DNA from: Pseudomonas lini
Lineage (GTDB): Bacteria > Pseudomonadota > Gammaproteobacteria > Pseudomonadales > Pseudomonadaceae
Length of the DNA: 64,000 nucleotides
Direction: 5' to 3'
NCBI RefSeq assembly: GCF_030812475.1
Contig: NZ_JAUSSR010000010.1
Span: 264,146-328,145, forward strand
How positions within the stretch are numbered: the first letter of the stretch is position 1; each line of letters opens with the position of its first letter. The notes under the pieces are model-generated. The model was not told where the DNA came from and made no database searches. It worked only from the letters and a program-made list of their open reading frames with translations. Both the position numbers and the translations under genes were made by a program. Below are positions 18,529 through 30,754 of the stretch, piece after piece.

Positions 18529-19745
18529 CAGATCGCAGCGCCGAGCTGGAAGATGGGCAGGTACATCGCAACCACCAGGCCGCCGACGACAACCCCCAGC
18601 ACCACCATGATGAACGGTTCCATCAGGCTGGTGAGGTTATCGACCATGTTGTCCACTTCGTCCTCGTAGAAACTCGCGACCTTGTCGAGCATGTCGTCCA
18701 GTGCCCCGGACTCTTCGCCAATGGCCGTCATCTGGATCGCCATGTTCGGAAAGATGCCGGAGGCGCGCATGGAAAAATTCAGCTGCATGCCGGTCGCCAC
18801 GTCCTGACGGATGCGCAGCACGGCGCGCTTGAACACGATGTTGCCGGTCGCGCCCGCCACGGATTCCAAGGCCTCGACCAACGGCACGCCGGCGGCGAAG
18901 GTAGTCGACAGCGTACGGGCATAACGGGCCACGGCGGACTTGTACATCAACGTGCCTACCAACGGCAGTTTCAGCAGCCAGGTGTCAGTCCGGTCCCGAA
19001 AGCCTTGCGACGTCTTGAGCGCGTGTCGCAGGCCAAAGACCGCTGCGATCAATAGGCCGAGCATCACCCACCACCAGTCCTGCATGAACTCCGAGAGGCC
19101 GATGACCATCACCGTGAAGGCCGGCAGTTCGGCGCCGAATCCCTTGAACACCGACTCGAACTGCGGCACCACCTTGACCAGCAGGATCCCGGTCACGATG
19201 ATCGCGACGAAGACCACGGCGATCGGATAAGTCATGGCTTTCTTGATCTTTGCCTTGAGGCTTTCGCTCTTTTCCTTGTAGGTCGCCACCCGGTCCAACA
19301 GGGTGTCCAGGGCGCCGGCCTGTTCGCCGGCATCGACCAGGTTGCAGTACAGCTCATCGAAATACTGGGGCTTTTTTCGCAGCGCCGCGGCAAAGCTGTT
19401 GCCCGCCGCGACTTCCTGTTTCACCTCGTCCACCAGCTTGCGCATGGCCGGGTTATCGAAGCCTTCGCCGATGATGTCGAACGACTGCAACAACGGCACG
19501 CCGGCTTTCATCATGGTCGCCATCTGCCGGGTGAACAGGGCGATGTCATGGGCCTTGATGCGCTTGCCCAGGTTGAGAATCGAGGCGGATTTTTTGCGCA
19601 CCTTGCCGGGATTGATCCCTTGTTTACGCAATTGCGCCTTGATCAGCGCCGGGTTCTGACCGCTGAGTTCGCCGGTCATTTTCGTGCCTTTCCTGTCCGT
19701 GCCTTCCCAGGCATACACGCTGATTTTTACTGCCTTGACCGCCAT
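18528..19745 (-). CDS. pilC: Type IV pilus platform protein PilC
   Basis: A 405-residue inner-membrane protein with two repeated T2SS-F domains (about residues 75-195 and 275-395). Each has an FTRQMATMMKAGVPL- or TLSTTFAAGVPLVEAL-type start and the membrane helices. It anchors the pilus motor and binds the PilB ATPase. It lies two bases after pilB. Confidence 0.97.
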   Translation of the reverse strand: MAVKAVKISVYAWEGTDRKGTKMTGELSGQNPALIKAQLRKQGINPGKVRKKSASILNLGKRIKAHDIALFTRQMATMMKAGVPLLQSFDIIGEGFDNPAMRKLVDEVKQEVAAGNSFAAALRKKPQYFDELYCNLVDAGEQAGALDTLLDRVATYKEKSESLKAKIKKAMTYPIAVVFVAIIVTGILLVKVVPQFESVFKGFGAELPAFTVMVIGLSEFMQDWWWVMLGLLIAAVFGLRHALKTSQGFRDRTDTWLLKLPLVGTLMYKSAVARYARTLSTTFAAGVPLVEALESVAGATGNIVFKRAVLRIRQDVATGMQLNFSMRASGIFPNMAIQMTAIGEESGALDDMLDKVASFYEDEVDNMVDNLTSLMEPFIMVVLGVVVGGLVVAMYLPIFQLGAAI

Positions 19746-19747
19746 GT

Positions 19748-21448
<1,701 letters not shown>

Positions 21449-21610
21449 GGGGATACCGGACGCAGACAGTGCATGACTTATAGCCTAGTCAAGCGGCGGA
21501 GCCAAACCAGTGGTGCATAGGTGACAATAATTGTCAGAAAGTGCGGATTGTGGGGGTAGGAAAGGGCGCTGCGAGGCTCTTATTTACCCGAGAACAGGGG
21601 ATGACGTGAT

Positions 21611-21626
21611 TGGCATGGGCTGTGCT
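21611..21626 (+). promoter_or_regulatory. Sigma-54 promoter of pilA
   Basis: TGGCATGGGCTGTGCT has GG and GC ten bases apart and matches TGGCACG-N4-TTGCW at most positions. It is 48 bases upstream of the pilA ATG. pilA transcription by RpoN and PilR is well established in Pseudomonas. Confidence 0.75.
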
Positions 21627-21673
21627 GTGGCTAATTCAATCATGAGATTTCGACTCATGCATGGAGCTTGTCT

Positions 21674-22069
21674 ATGAATACTCAAAAAGGTTTTACGCTG
21701 ATCGAACTGCTGATCGTGGTGGCGATCATCGGGATTCTGGCGACGTTTGCGATTCCGGCTTACTCGAAGTATCAGGCGCGGGCGAAGGTGACGGCGGGCC
21801 TGGCGGAGATTTCGGCGCTAAAAGTGAATTATGAGGACAAGGTTAATTCGGGTGTAGCTGCGCCAGCAGTTGCTGACATCACTAGTAAGGCCACCACAAC
21901 GCATTGCGCAATTTCGGTAGGTACAAGTAGCATTATTTGCGCGCTCCAAGGTGCCCCGGCCCAAGTAAGCACTGCGACTATTACGCTCACTCGTGACGCA
22001 GCTTCCGGCTGGTCTTGCAAAACCAGCGCCGACGCAGAATTTGCGCCATCGGGTTGCCCTCATGGCTAG
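21674..22069 (+). CDS. pilA: Type IV major pilin PilA
   Basis: A 131-residue prepilin with a six-residue leader ending KG, cleavage before F7, and Glu at mature position 5 (FTLIELLIVVAIIGILA). The globular part has four cysteines at 78, 89, 115 and 128. The last two form the usual D-region loop. The ATG was preferred to an upstream TTG because GGAG lies eight bases before it. The second half of the gene is more AT-rich than its neighbours. No pilin glycosyltransferase (tfpO) follows. Confidence 0.95.
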   Translation: MNTQKGFTLIELLIVVAIIGILATFAIPAYSKYQARAKVTAGLAEISALKVNYEDKVNSGVAAPAVADITSKATTTHCAISVGTSSIICALQGAPAQVSTATITLTRDAASGWSCKTSADAEFAPSGCPHG

Positions 22070-22096
22070 TGGCATCTGATTTTGATGGCTAAGCAA

Positions 22097-22128
22097 GCCC
22101 CGCCTCTCACGAAAGCGGGGTTTTTTTT
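22097..22128 (+). terminator. pilA intrinsic terminator
   Basis: CCCCGC and GCGGGG arms enclose an 11-base loop and are followed by eight T residues. Confidence 0.9.
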
Positions 22129-22401
22129 GCTTCTTGATAATCTGTTCGATGCACTGAATGCGTAAAGACAAAAGCTTCGTAAATTCATGGCCTTAGGCCC
22201 ACACCCAAAACCCGCAACTTGCATGTAGATAATTTCGAAGTCATGCAATTTGCATGATTCCGGAAATAAGCCGATTTGTTAACTTGCTGTTTTATAAAGG
22301 TTTATTGGGTTCCACAAACTTGGCACAGCGTTCGCAATATACCCAGTAACCCTGCTGACAAGACACGCAGCAGACTTTATGAAAAAACAGGAGTTACTCG
22401 T
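22129..22401. other. Gene-free stretch between pilA and the BON-domain gene
   Basis: AT-rich by local standards, with two inverted words around 22215-22257 (ttgcatg and catgcaa occur twice: acttgcatgtag and atgcaatttgcatgat). It should contain the promoter of the BON gene. I see no coding region or further hairpin. Confidence 0.4.
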
Positions 22402-22755
22402 ATGAAGAAGTTCGCTATCGCTGCCGCTACTGCTACCGCGCTGACCCTGACCCTGGCCAATGCTGCATTTGCCCAGACTCAAGCCACTCAGGCTCCAATG
22501 ATGCTGGCCGCCGGTGAAGTCACCGAAGCGAAAGAGGATGTTTCCGATACCTGGATCACCACCAAAGTCAAAGCAGACCTGGTCACCGAAAAAGGCATCC
22601 CTGGTACTGACATCAAGGTTGAAACCAACAAAGGTGTTGTTTCCCTGTCGTCTACCGTTGCAGTGACTGATTCCCAGAAAGACGTCGCAGTGGCTATCGC
22701 CAAGAAAATCAAAGGCGTCAAAGCGGTCTCCGCTGACGGCCTGAAAGCCGAGTAA
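22402..22755 (+). CDS. Periplasmic BON-domain protein (OsmY-like)
   Basis: A 117-residue secreted protein with a signal peptide (MKKFAIAAATATALTLTLA, cut near AFA, residue 22) and one BON domain at about residues 45-115 (TWITTKVKADLVTEKGIPG to KGVKAVSADGLKAE). BON domains bind phospholipid or envelope surfaces. OsmY is stress-induced, but it has two domains and this protein has one. The start was fixed by CAGGAG upstream. A hairpin at 22841-22858 (ggccaca/tgtggcc) follows without a T run. Confidence 0.85.
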   Translation: MKKFAIAAATATALTLTLANAAFAQTQATQAPMMLAAGEVTEAKEDVSDTWITTKVKADLVTEKGIPGTDIKVETNKGVVSLSSTVAVTDSQKDVAVAIAKKIKGVKAVSADGLKAE

Positions 22756-22918
22756 GGCACGACTTCTCGCCTGAACCGGGAGAAGACGCGGTAGACGAGC
22801 CGAGTCATACGTCTGCCGCAACTTGAGAGTTCATGCGAAAGGCCACAAGGATGTGGCCGTTACAGGCCTCGGACATTCGTGTTCGGGGCCTGTTCTATTA
22901 TGGGTGTCCCAAAACAAC

Positions 22919-23009
22919 TGCAGGAGCAAGCTTGCTCGCGATAGCGGTGTAACAGCCAACGCAAATGTTGAATGTTATGGCCTCATCGCGAGCAAGCTTG
23001 CTCCTACAG
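22919..23009. repeat. REP pair, GGAGCAAGC variant
   Basis: Arms tgcaggagcaagcttgctcg and its near complement ending ctcctacag flank a 42-base centre between the BON gene and the convergent DUF2845 gene. Confidence 0.9.
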
Positions 23010-23024
23010 CGATTTATGTCGTGC

Positions 23025-23324
23025 CTAGTTACCGCGCTTGCTGGTGATCTGCTTCAACCGATTACCTTCAAACCGCAAGTATTGGTACATCCCGCCGTTT
23101 GGCCCGTAGGTCCATTCCTCGACCTGGAACTCTTCCCGTCGGTCGGGACTGCGTTTGTAGCCCAACACATCGCGGCTGACCGGTTCGCCGCATTTGTGCA
23201 GCACCTCGCCGGACCTGTCCCCGACGCTGATCAATTGACTGCCGCAGCGCAGGGTATCTGCGGCCGAGGCGTGGCTCGCAGCCAACACCAGGGTCAGGCC
23301 TGTCAGCCATGTCCTGAGCATCAT
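23025..23324 (-). CDS. DUF2845 secreted protein
   Basis: A 99-residue protein with a signal peptide (cleavage near ASA, residue 21) and a mature domain with two cysteines, in LRCGSQLISVGD and LHKCGEPVSR, plus WTYGPNGGMYQYLRFEGNRL. This matches DUF2845, a small periplasmic fold. It overlaps the stop of the DUF748 gene by four bases, so it is the second gene of that operon. Function unknown. Confidence 0.88.
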   Translation of the reverse strand: MMLRTWLTGLTLVLAASHASAADTLRCGSQLISVGDRSGEVLHKCGEPVSRDVLGYKRSPDRREEFQVEEWTYGPNGGMYQYLRFEGNRLKQITSKRGN

Positions 23325-26272
23325 TCGGCATCCAGATGCAGTGGCGTAATCACCCGACCGTCACTTTCCGCCTGACCCAGGCTGGCGTCGACGAAGTACA
23401 CGCGCTCGTCGGCCAACTGCGCCTTGTCGACCAGATAGTCCTTGATGCTGCTGGCGCGATCCTGACCCAGCTGGCGCAACAACACGTCGCTCGAACTCCA
23501 GAATTTGATCACGCCCTCACGCATTTTCGCGGTGCGTTCTTCCTTGCCAAGGTCCTTCCATTCGGCGGGGGGCTGAGTCTTCAGGCGGGTGCGATAAATG
23601 CCCTCCAGCAGCGGTCCCTTCTCGCTGTCCGGTACTTCCACCAGCGAGGCTTGAGCCGGCACCTTGTCACCACGGCGTTGCAGCATTTTGTAGTAGTTGT
23701 ACTTGTATTCCCGTTCCAGGCGCTGCTCGGCGATCAGCGGGCCATCACTGCTTTGCGCGGCAGTCCCTTCGATCTCCAGGCGCAGGGCCGGACGTTCCTT
23801 GAGCGCCTGGGACAGTTTGATCAACGAACCCTCGGCCTCCTTGCTCAGGTCGCTGGAACCCGGCGCGAACGAGACCGTGCCCAGATCTTGCGAACCGCCG
23901 CCACTGACCAGGCCACCAATCATTTTGAATGGCGCGGCCGCAGCCTTGACGATCAGGTTGCGCAGGGTCTGCCAGACAATGGGCATCACGCTGAACTGTG
24001 GATTGTTCAGGTCACCGGTCACGGGCAGTTCGATGGATATCTTGCCGTCGACGTCCTTGAGCAACGCGATGGCGAGTTTGAGTGGCAGGCTCACCGCATC
24101 CGGACTGTCAACTTTTTCACCCAGTTGCAGCTGTTCGACCACCACCTTGTTTTCGGCCTTGAGCTGGCCTTTGGTGATCAGGTAATGCAGGTCGAGATTG
24201 AGCCGGCCCTTGCGGATGCGGTAGCCGGCGAATTTGCCGGAGTAGGGCGTCAGGGTCGTCAGTTCGACCCGTTTGAAACTGGTGGCGATGTCGAGGCTGG
24301 CCATCGGGTCGAACGGGTTGACCGAACCCTTGATGGTCACCGGTGCATAGCGATCGACCTTGCCTTTGATGTCGACAGTGGCCGGTTTTGCCTGGCGACT
24401 GTCGATGGTGCCGATCTGTCCGTTGAGCTGTTGCACGGCAGTGGCAAAGTTCGGCGTCAGGCTGAAGTCGGCGAAGTTGGCCGAGCCGTCATTGATGGCG
24501 ATACCGCCAATGTGGATGCCCAGTGGTTTGTCCTTGACGGCGGGTTTGGCGGCGGCGGTCCCGGGACTGGTTTCAGGCGGTTGCGGGATCAGCAGGTCAT
24601 CGACGTTAGTGGTGCGGTCGTCGTTGATCATGAAGCGCGCATAGGGCTGGAACAGGTTGACCTTGTCGATCGACAGCCTGTCGCCGTGCTGATAGCTCAG
24701 GCCTTCGAGCACCAGTTGCTGCCACTTGAGGAAGTCGCGGGTTTTAAGGGTGTCGAGGGTGTGCAACTGATCGACCTGAGCGCGGCCAGTGACGCTGAAC
24801 GCCAGCGGTTCGGTGCTTTTCAGGTCGACTGCCAGGTCGCTGCCAAGCATGCCGCTGCGCAGTTCGAGGCGAATGAACGGGTTGATATAGGACTGCGCGA
24901 CCCGCAGGTCGATGTCCTTGGTGTGCACGTTCAGTCTGGCGCTGACCGGGGCCAGGTTGACCTCGCCGTCCGCCATGAGCTTGCCTTGCTTGCCCACGCC
25001 CGTATCGAGCTTGAGGTTGAAGGGCGAGCCATTGAGGCTGTCGAAATTCTGCAGGTCCAGGTTCAGCGGGCCGACGTCCAGGGCCACGGGCGGCTGCGCC
25101 TTGCGGTCAGCCAGATGCACCTGGTAATCGCGCAGCTGTACATCTTTGAGCAGTACCTGCCAGGGTTTGCTCGCTGGCGCCGGTTCGGGTTTCGGTGAAT
25201 CGGCGGCCGCCGGAGTGCTGGCCGGCTCGGCGTTGGCCTTTTTGGTCGCCTTGGACGGTTGGCTGGCGAACAGTTTCTGCCAATCCAGTTGCCCATCGGC
25301 TTCAAGGGCAGCCCAGGTTTCCAGTTTCTGGCTGCGGATCTTGCCGACCACTACTTGTTGCCTGGCCAGGTCCACGGTGGTTTCGCTGATGTCCAGGCGC
25401 GCCAGTTTCGCCAGCGGTCGACCGTCCGGCGCCTTGATGGCGAAGGGCGCGACGCTGACTGCGACATTACTTAGCAGCAGGTCGGTTTGCTTGGACAAGT
25501 TGAGCTTATAGTCGGTGCTGAGGTTGAGGACGCCCTCTTCGAGCACCAGTGGCACAGCGTCGCGCACATAGGGCCAGAAGGATTTCATCTTGCCGTCGGT
25601 GATCTTCAGCTTACCTTCGGAGGCAAACGGGATCAGGCTGAAGTTGCCGGTCCAGTCGAGCTGTCCACCTGCCGGGCCAACGGCCACCAAGGTCATGTCG
25701 GCACTGTCTTCTGGCAGGGTGCTGAGGTTCTTCAGTTCGAAATCGAGCTGGTCGTAGAGGAATTCGATGGGTTCGCTGGGGCGTGCATCCTGGAAGTGCA
25801 CGTAGCCACCGGCCAGTTTGATGCGCTCGACCCGCAGGGGGAAAGGTTTGGCGTCCGGGTCGGCCGGAGTCGACTCGCTGGCGGGCAGTCTGAACAATCC
25901 CAGCAGGTTGAGCTTGCCGTCCTTGCCGAAGAGGATTTCGGTCTTGGGTTTGTCCAGCTCGATATCAGACAGGTGCAGCGCCTTGGTCCAGAGGCTGTCG
26001 ATCTGCAGATTGGCGTACAGGCGCTCGAAGCCGACCTGTTCCTTGCCCGGTTCGCCAACGATAAGGCCCCAGAGGGTGACTTCAAGGCTGAACGGGTTGA
26101 GCTCGATTCGCTGGATCGTGGCGGGCGTCGTGGCGTAGTTGGCCAACTGCTGGTTGGCCACCCGCAACGCGATACCCGGCAAAATCAGAAAGCCCAGCAG
26201 GCTGTAGAGGGCCAGCGCAGTCAACAGGGCGCCAATGGCGCGAATCAATCCTTTGGGCATGTGCGGCTTCAT
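23321..26272 (-). CDS. DUF748/AsmA-like giant envelope protein
   Basis: A 983-residue protein with one N-terminal membrane segment (ALLTALALYSLLGFLILPGIALRV) and a long periplasmic part rich in beta-strand repeats typical of DUF748. The C-terminal 100 residues (SIKDYLVDKAQLADERVYFV) resemble an OmpA-type peptidoglycan-binding end. AsmA/YhdP relatives form hydrophobic grooves that carry phospholipid between membranes, and a similar role here is an inference. A Pro/Ala-rich linker lies near residue 360. The start could also be the ATG twelve bases downstream. It is coupled to the DUF2845 gene. Confidence 0.88.
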   Translation of the reverse strand: MKPHMPKGLIRAIGALLTALALYSLLGFLILPGIALRVANQQLANYATTPATIQRIELNPFSLEVTLWGLIVGEPGKEQVGFERLYANLQIDSLWTKALHLSDIELDKPKTEILFGKDGKLNLLGLFRLPASESTPADPDAKPFPLRVERIKLAGGYVHFQDARPSEPIEFLYDQLDFELKNLSTLPEDSADMTLVAVGPAGGQLDWTGNFSLIPFASEGKLKITDGKMKSFWPYVRDAVPLVLEEGVLNLSTDYKLNLSKQTDLLLSNVAVSVAPFAIKAPDGRPLAKLARLDISETTVDLARQQVVVGKIRSQKLETWAALEADGQLDWQKLFASQPSKATKKANAEPASTPAAADSPKPEPAPASKPWQVLLKDVQLRDYQVHLADRKAQPPVALDVGPLNLDLQNFDSLNGSPFNLKLDTGVGKQGKLMADGEVNLAPVSARLNVHTKDIDLRVAQSYINPFIRLELRSGMLGSDLAVDLKSTEPLAFSVTGRAQVDQLHTLDTLKTRDFLKWQQLVLEGLSYQHGDRLSIDKVNLFQPYARFMINDDRTTNVDDLLIPQPPETSPGTAAAKPAVKDKPLGIHIGGIAINDGSANFADFSLTPNFATAVQQLNGQIGTIDSRQAKPATVDIKGKVDRYAPVTIKGSVNPFDPMASLDIATSFKRVELTTLTPYSGKFAGYRIRKGRLNLDLHYLITKGQLKAENKVVVEQLQLGEKVDSPDAVSLPLKLAIALLKDVDGKISIELPVTGDLNNPQFSVMPIVWQTLRNLIVKAAAAPFKMIGGLVSGGGSQDLGTVSFAPGSSDLSKEAEGSLIKLSQALKERPALRLEIEGTAAQSSDGPLIAEQRLEREYKYNYYKMLQRRGDKVPAQASLVEVPDSEKGPLLEGIYRTRLKTQPPAEWKDLGKEERTAKMREGVIKFWSSSDVLLRQLGQDRASSIKDYLVDKAQLADERVYFVDASLGQAESDGRVITPLHLDAE

Positions 26273-26364
26273 TTGTCTGAATCGGAGTGCCTTGGAGTAT
26301 GGCACGCGAATCTGGTTCCGAAGTCACTGCGCTTTGAGGATTTGTTTTACGTTATTGCTGGATC

Positions 26365-27381
26365 TCAGAGCTGCAGGATCAGCGTTTTCAGCGGCGGCTG
26401 TTGATCCATGGACGGGAAATCTCCGCCCGGCTTCATCACTGTCCACTCACGCACCGGACGCCCGGCTTTCTCTGCACAGCGCAAAACCTGTTCGCGCCAG
26501 TCGTCCATGCCGACTTTTGCCAGGTTGTTGCAGCAGATCAGCACACCATCGTCGGCGGTGGCCAGCAACGCCGGTTTCAGCAGGCTCTGGTAGTCGCGCA
26601 ACAGGTCGACCGTGCCGAAAGCGCTCTTGGCCCAGGCCGGCGGGTCCAGGAGCACCAGATCGTACTGGCGCGGTTCCAGACGTGGATAGCTCGGCAGTTT
26701 GTGCCCGCGGCGCTGGCTGACGGGCAGGCCGGCCAACTGGCGGATAGCAGGGAAATAATCGGACTGGATGAACTGCATGCCTGGCAGCTGCGGATTGAGC
26801 AGGCCGTTCTCGCGACCGACCGCCAGGTTGCCTTCGGCGAAGTCCAGGTTGCACACCTCACGGGCGCCACCGGCCGCGGCGCTCAAGCCGACGCCGCAGG
26901 TATAGGCGAACAGGTTCAGCACCGTTTTGTCCTGGCTGTGCGCCTTGACCCAGCCGCGGGTGTTGCGCAGGTCGAGGAACAGCAGTGGGTCCTGGCCTGC
27001 ATGGCGCCCGCGAACCCTGTAGTTCAGGCCCCATTCATGGCCGATCAGGTCTTGCAGTGCGGCTTCATCGGCGCGATAGATCCTGTCTTCGCGGTCGATG
27101 CGCGAGTTCCCCCCGGAGCGGTCGTTGTACACCAGCAGGGTGTCGAGGCCGAGGTGTTGATTGACGGTGTCGTGCAGTTGCAGCAGGGCGTCGCGCTCCA
27201 GGGACTGGTGAAAACTTTGCACCAGCAGTTGCGGGCCGTAGCGGTCGATTGTCAGGCCGCCGGCACCTTCCTGGCTGCCATGGAACAGCCGATAGCAATC
27301 GGTGCCTTGCTGGTGCAGCTCGGCGAGGAGGTCCTGGCGACGATCGAGGGCGGCGCGCAGCGCCTGATTCAAGGAAGACAT
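26365..27381 (-). CDS. RlmI-like SAM-dependent rRNA cytosine methyltransferase
   Basis: A 338-residue class I methyltransferase with the cytosine-C5 motifs: SAM site VLNLFAYTCGVGLSAAAGGA near residue 175, motif IV LLDPPAWAKS near 270, and ICCNN near 305. The N-terminal GGLTIDRYGPQLLVQSF strand resembles the region after the PUA domain in RlmI, but the PUA domain itself looks absent or short. The likely substrate is 23S rRNA C1962-type, by homology only. Confidence 0.85.
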   Translation of the reverse strand: MSSLNQALRAALDRRQDLLAELHQQGTDCYRLFHGSQEGAGGLTIDRYGPQLLVQSFHQSLERDALLQLHDTVNQHLGLDTLLVYNDRSGGNSRIDREDRIYRADEAALQDLIGHEWGLNYRVRGRHAGQDPLLFLDLRNTRGWVKAHSQDKTVLNLFAYTCGVGLSAAAGGAREVCNLDFAEGNLAVGRENGLLNPQLPGMQFIQSDYFPAIRQLAGLPVSQRRGHKLPSYPRLEPRQYDLVLLDPPAWAKSAFGTVDLLRDYQSLLKPALLATADDGVLICCNNLAKVGMDDWREQVLRCAEKAGRPVREWTVMKPGGDFPSMDQQPPLKTLILQL

Positions 27382-27443
27382 GCTGTGCGCCTTGCAGGGG
27401 GAATTTGGCGCGGGAGTTTACCAGCTATAGGGGGAGAAAAATC

Positions 27444-27557
27444 TGTAGGAGCGAGCTTGCTCCGGGCGGCGTTCCGACGATCGACGTCAACGATAACGCG
27501 TGTTGTCTGGATAAGCGCGGCGCGCTCGAGTCCATCGCGAGCAAGCTCGCTCCTACA
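27444..27557. repeat. REP pair, GGAGCGAGC type
   Basis: The left arm tgtaggagcgagcttgctcc and the right arm ending cgctcctacaa flank a 70-base centre containing aacgataacgcg. The right arm overlaps the 3' end of the DUF2236 gene. Confidence 0.85.
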
Positions 27558-28418
27558 ACCCCATCCGTCGCCTGGCCCGTTGCACCGACCCATTGCGCAC
27601 CGCCCAGCGCAACATCGGCGCACTGCGATTGACACTGGCGCGGATCAGCTTGCGTTGCAGCGGGCCCTGGTTCACGCCCAGCATGTCGCTGGCCCAGTCC
27701 GGCAGCAGGTCAATCCCGGCCTGCATCATCAGTCCGCCGAAAGGCTTGGCCAGGCGGCTGGGGGCAGGGGCGTTCAACAGCAGGCGCAATACTTCCCGAC
27801 TGCGCTCGTCGCACAGCAGCTGTGGGCGCATATTCTCCAAGTAATCGGCAATGTCCTGTCTTGACCGGGGTACATCACGCGCACCCAGACGCTCTGCGAC
27901 CAAGGCGATTTCGGCGTAATAGCGATCCTGATCGGCCAAGGACAGCTTGGGATTGCGGTAACGCAGGTGCGCGGCGAGGAAATTGCTGACCTCGGCCACG
28001 TGGACCCAAGTCAGCAGTCCGGGGTCGCTGGCAGCATAAGGCCGGCCATCAGGGGCGGTGCCGGTCACCTGCAGATGGATGGTGCGCACTTTCTCGATCA
28101 GCCAGTCGGCATCTTTTCGCGAGCCGAACGTGGTGCCGGAAATGAACTGCCCGGTGCGCCGCAAGCGGCCGAGCATGTCCTGGCGAAAATTCGAATGGTC
28201 CCAGACGCCGGCCAGGGCCAGTGGGTGCAGGGCTTGCAGCATCAAGGCACTGATGCCGCCGATCAGCATGCTGCTGAAATCGCCATGCACTTGCCAGCTC
28301 ACCGAATCGGGTCCGAACAGGCCGGGATCGCCCTTGGGTTTTCCAGGTCGAGCTTGCCCAGGGACAGACCGGTCAGGCTCATGATCTGGGTTTCGATGCG
28401 GCTGCGGATGAATTCCAT
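27553..28418 (-). pseudogene. MpaB-like DUF2236 oxygenase gene with a one-base frameshift
   Basis: The natural start is the ATG at 28416-28418 (MEFIRSRIETQIMSLTG), but that frame closes after SDPIR near 28299. The conserved body continues one frame over (KGDPGLFGPDSVSWQVHG to the stop at 27553). The switch falls at a run of three G on the plus strand (28336-28338), where four would restore a 288-residue protein. The body carries the family segments LMLQALHPLALAGVWDHS and WVHVAEVSNF. Related proteins include latex-clearing and mycophenolate-pathway oxygenases that bind haem. Either the gene is broken or the assembly lost one base. Confidence 0.75.
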
Positions 28419-28433
28419 GGCGACTCGGTGGTG

Positions 28434-28470
28434 AAAAAAAGGGGGGCATGACCTTGGCTCGATGCCCCCC
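28434..28470 (-). terminator. Intrinsic terminator of acsA
   Basis: On the minus strand GGGGGGCAT and ATGCCCCCC form a nine-pair stem with a 12-base loop, followed by seven T residues (28440-28434). It lies just upstream of the DUF2236 start. Confidence 0.85.
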
Positions 28471-28505
28471 CCCTGTAGGAGCAAGCTCGCTCCTACAGGG
28501 GGGGG
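28465..28505. repeat. Compact REP palindrome extended by C9/G8 runs
   Basis: tgtaggagc and gctcctaca (28474-28497) are only six bases apart and are flanked by nine C on the left and eight G on the right. This gives a 17-pair inverted repeat. The C run is also the descending arm of the acsA terminator stem, so the two hairpins compete. Confidence 0.85.
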
Positions 28506-28577
28506 CGCGCGGTATGGCCTCGCACACGGCGATTAGGCGTGGGAGTGATCCCATGGGGCGGAGGGGCCGCGCACACC

Positions 28578-30515
<1,938 letters not shown>

Positions 30516-30564
30516 GACGGTTCCTTATTCTTGTTTTGCGACAAGAGGGGAGCTACACGACCCT

Positions 30565-30739
30565 CGTAGGAGCTGGCTTGCCAGCGAAAGCGGGGTGTCA
30601 GTCAACACAAATGTCGAATGACACACCGCTTTCGCTGGCAAGCCAGCTCCTACAAGGTTAGCTTGCCGGCGAAGGTGGTGTGTCATTCAACACATGTGTC
30701 GAGTGATATACCGCTTTCGCTGGCAAGCCAGCTCCTACA
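30565..30739. repeat. Triple REP cluster, GGAGCTGGC type
   Basis: A full pair (30565-30655; arms cgtaggagctggcttgccag and its complement) is followed by a truncated left arm (ttagcttgccggcgaagg) and another right arm ending ctcctacaagg. The two centres share the words gtgtgtca and cacaccgc. It lies between pgi and acsA. Confidence 0.85.
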
Positions 30740-30754
30740 AGGAATGGCGTCAAA

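Noticed and set aside
23336..25198. A 620-codon plus-strand frame inside the DUF748 gene
   Set aside because: Antisense shadow; the minus-strand gene has a coherent membrane anchor and repeats.
27553..28554. A 333-codon version of the DUF2236 gene starting at 28554
   Set aside because: Its first 60 or so codons run through the REP palindrome and the acsA terminator and give non-protein-like sequence. The real N-terminus is in another frame at 28418.
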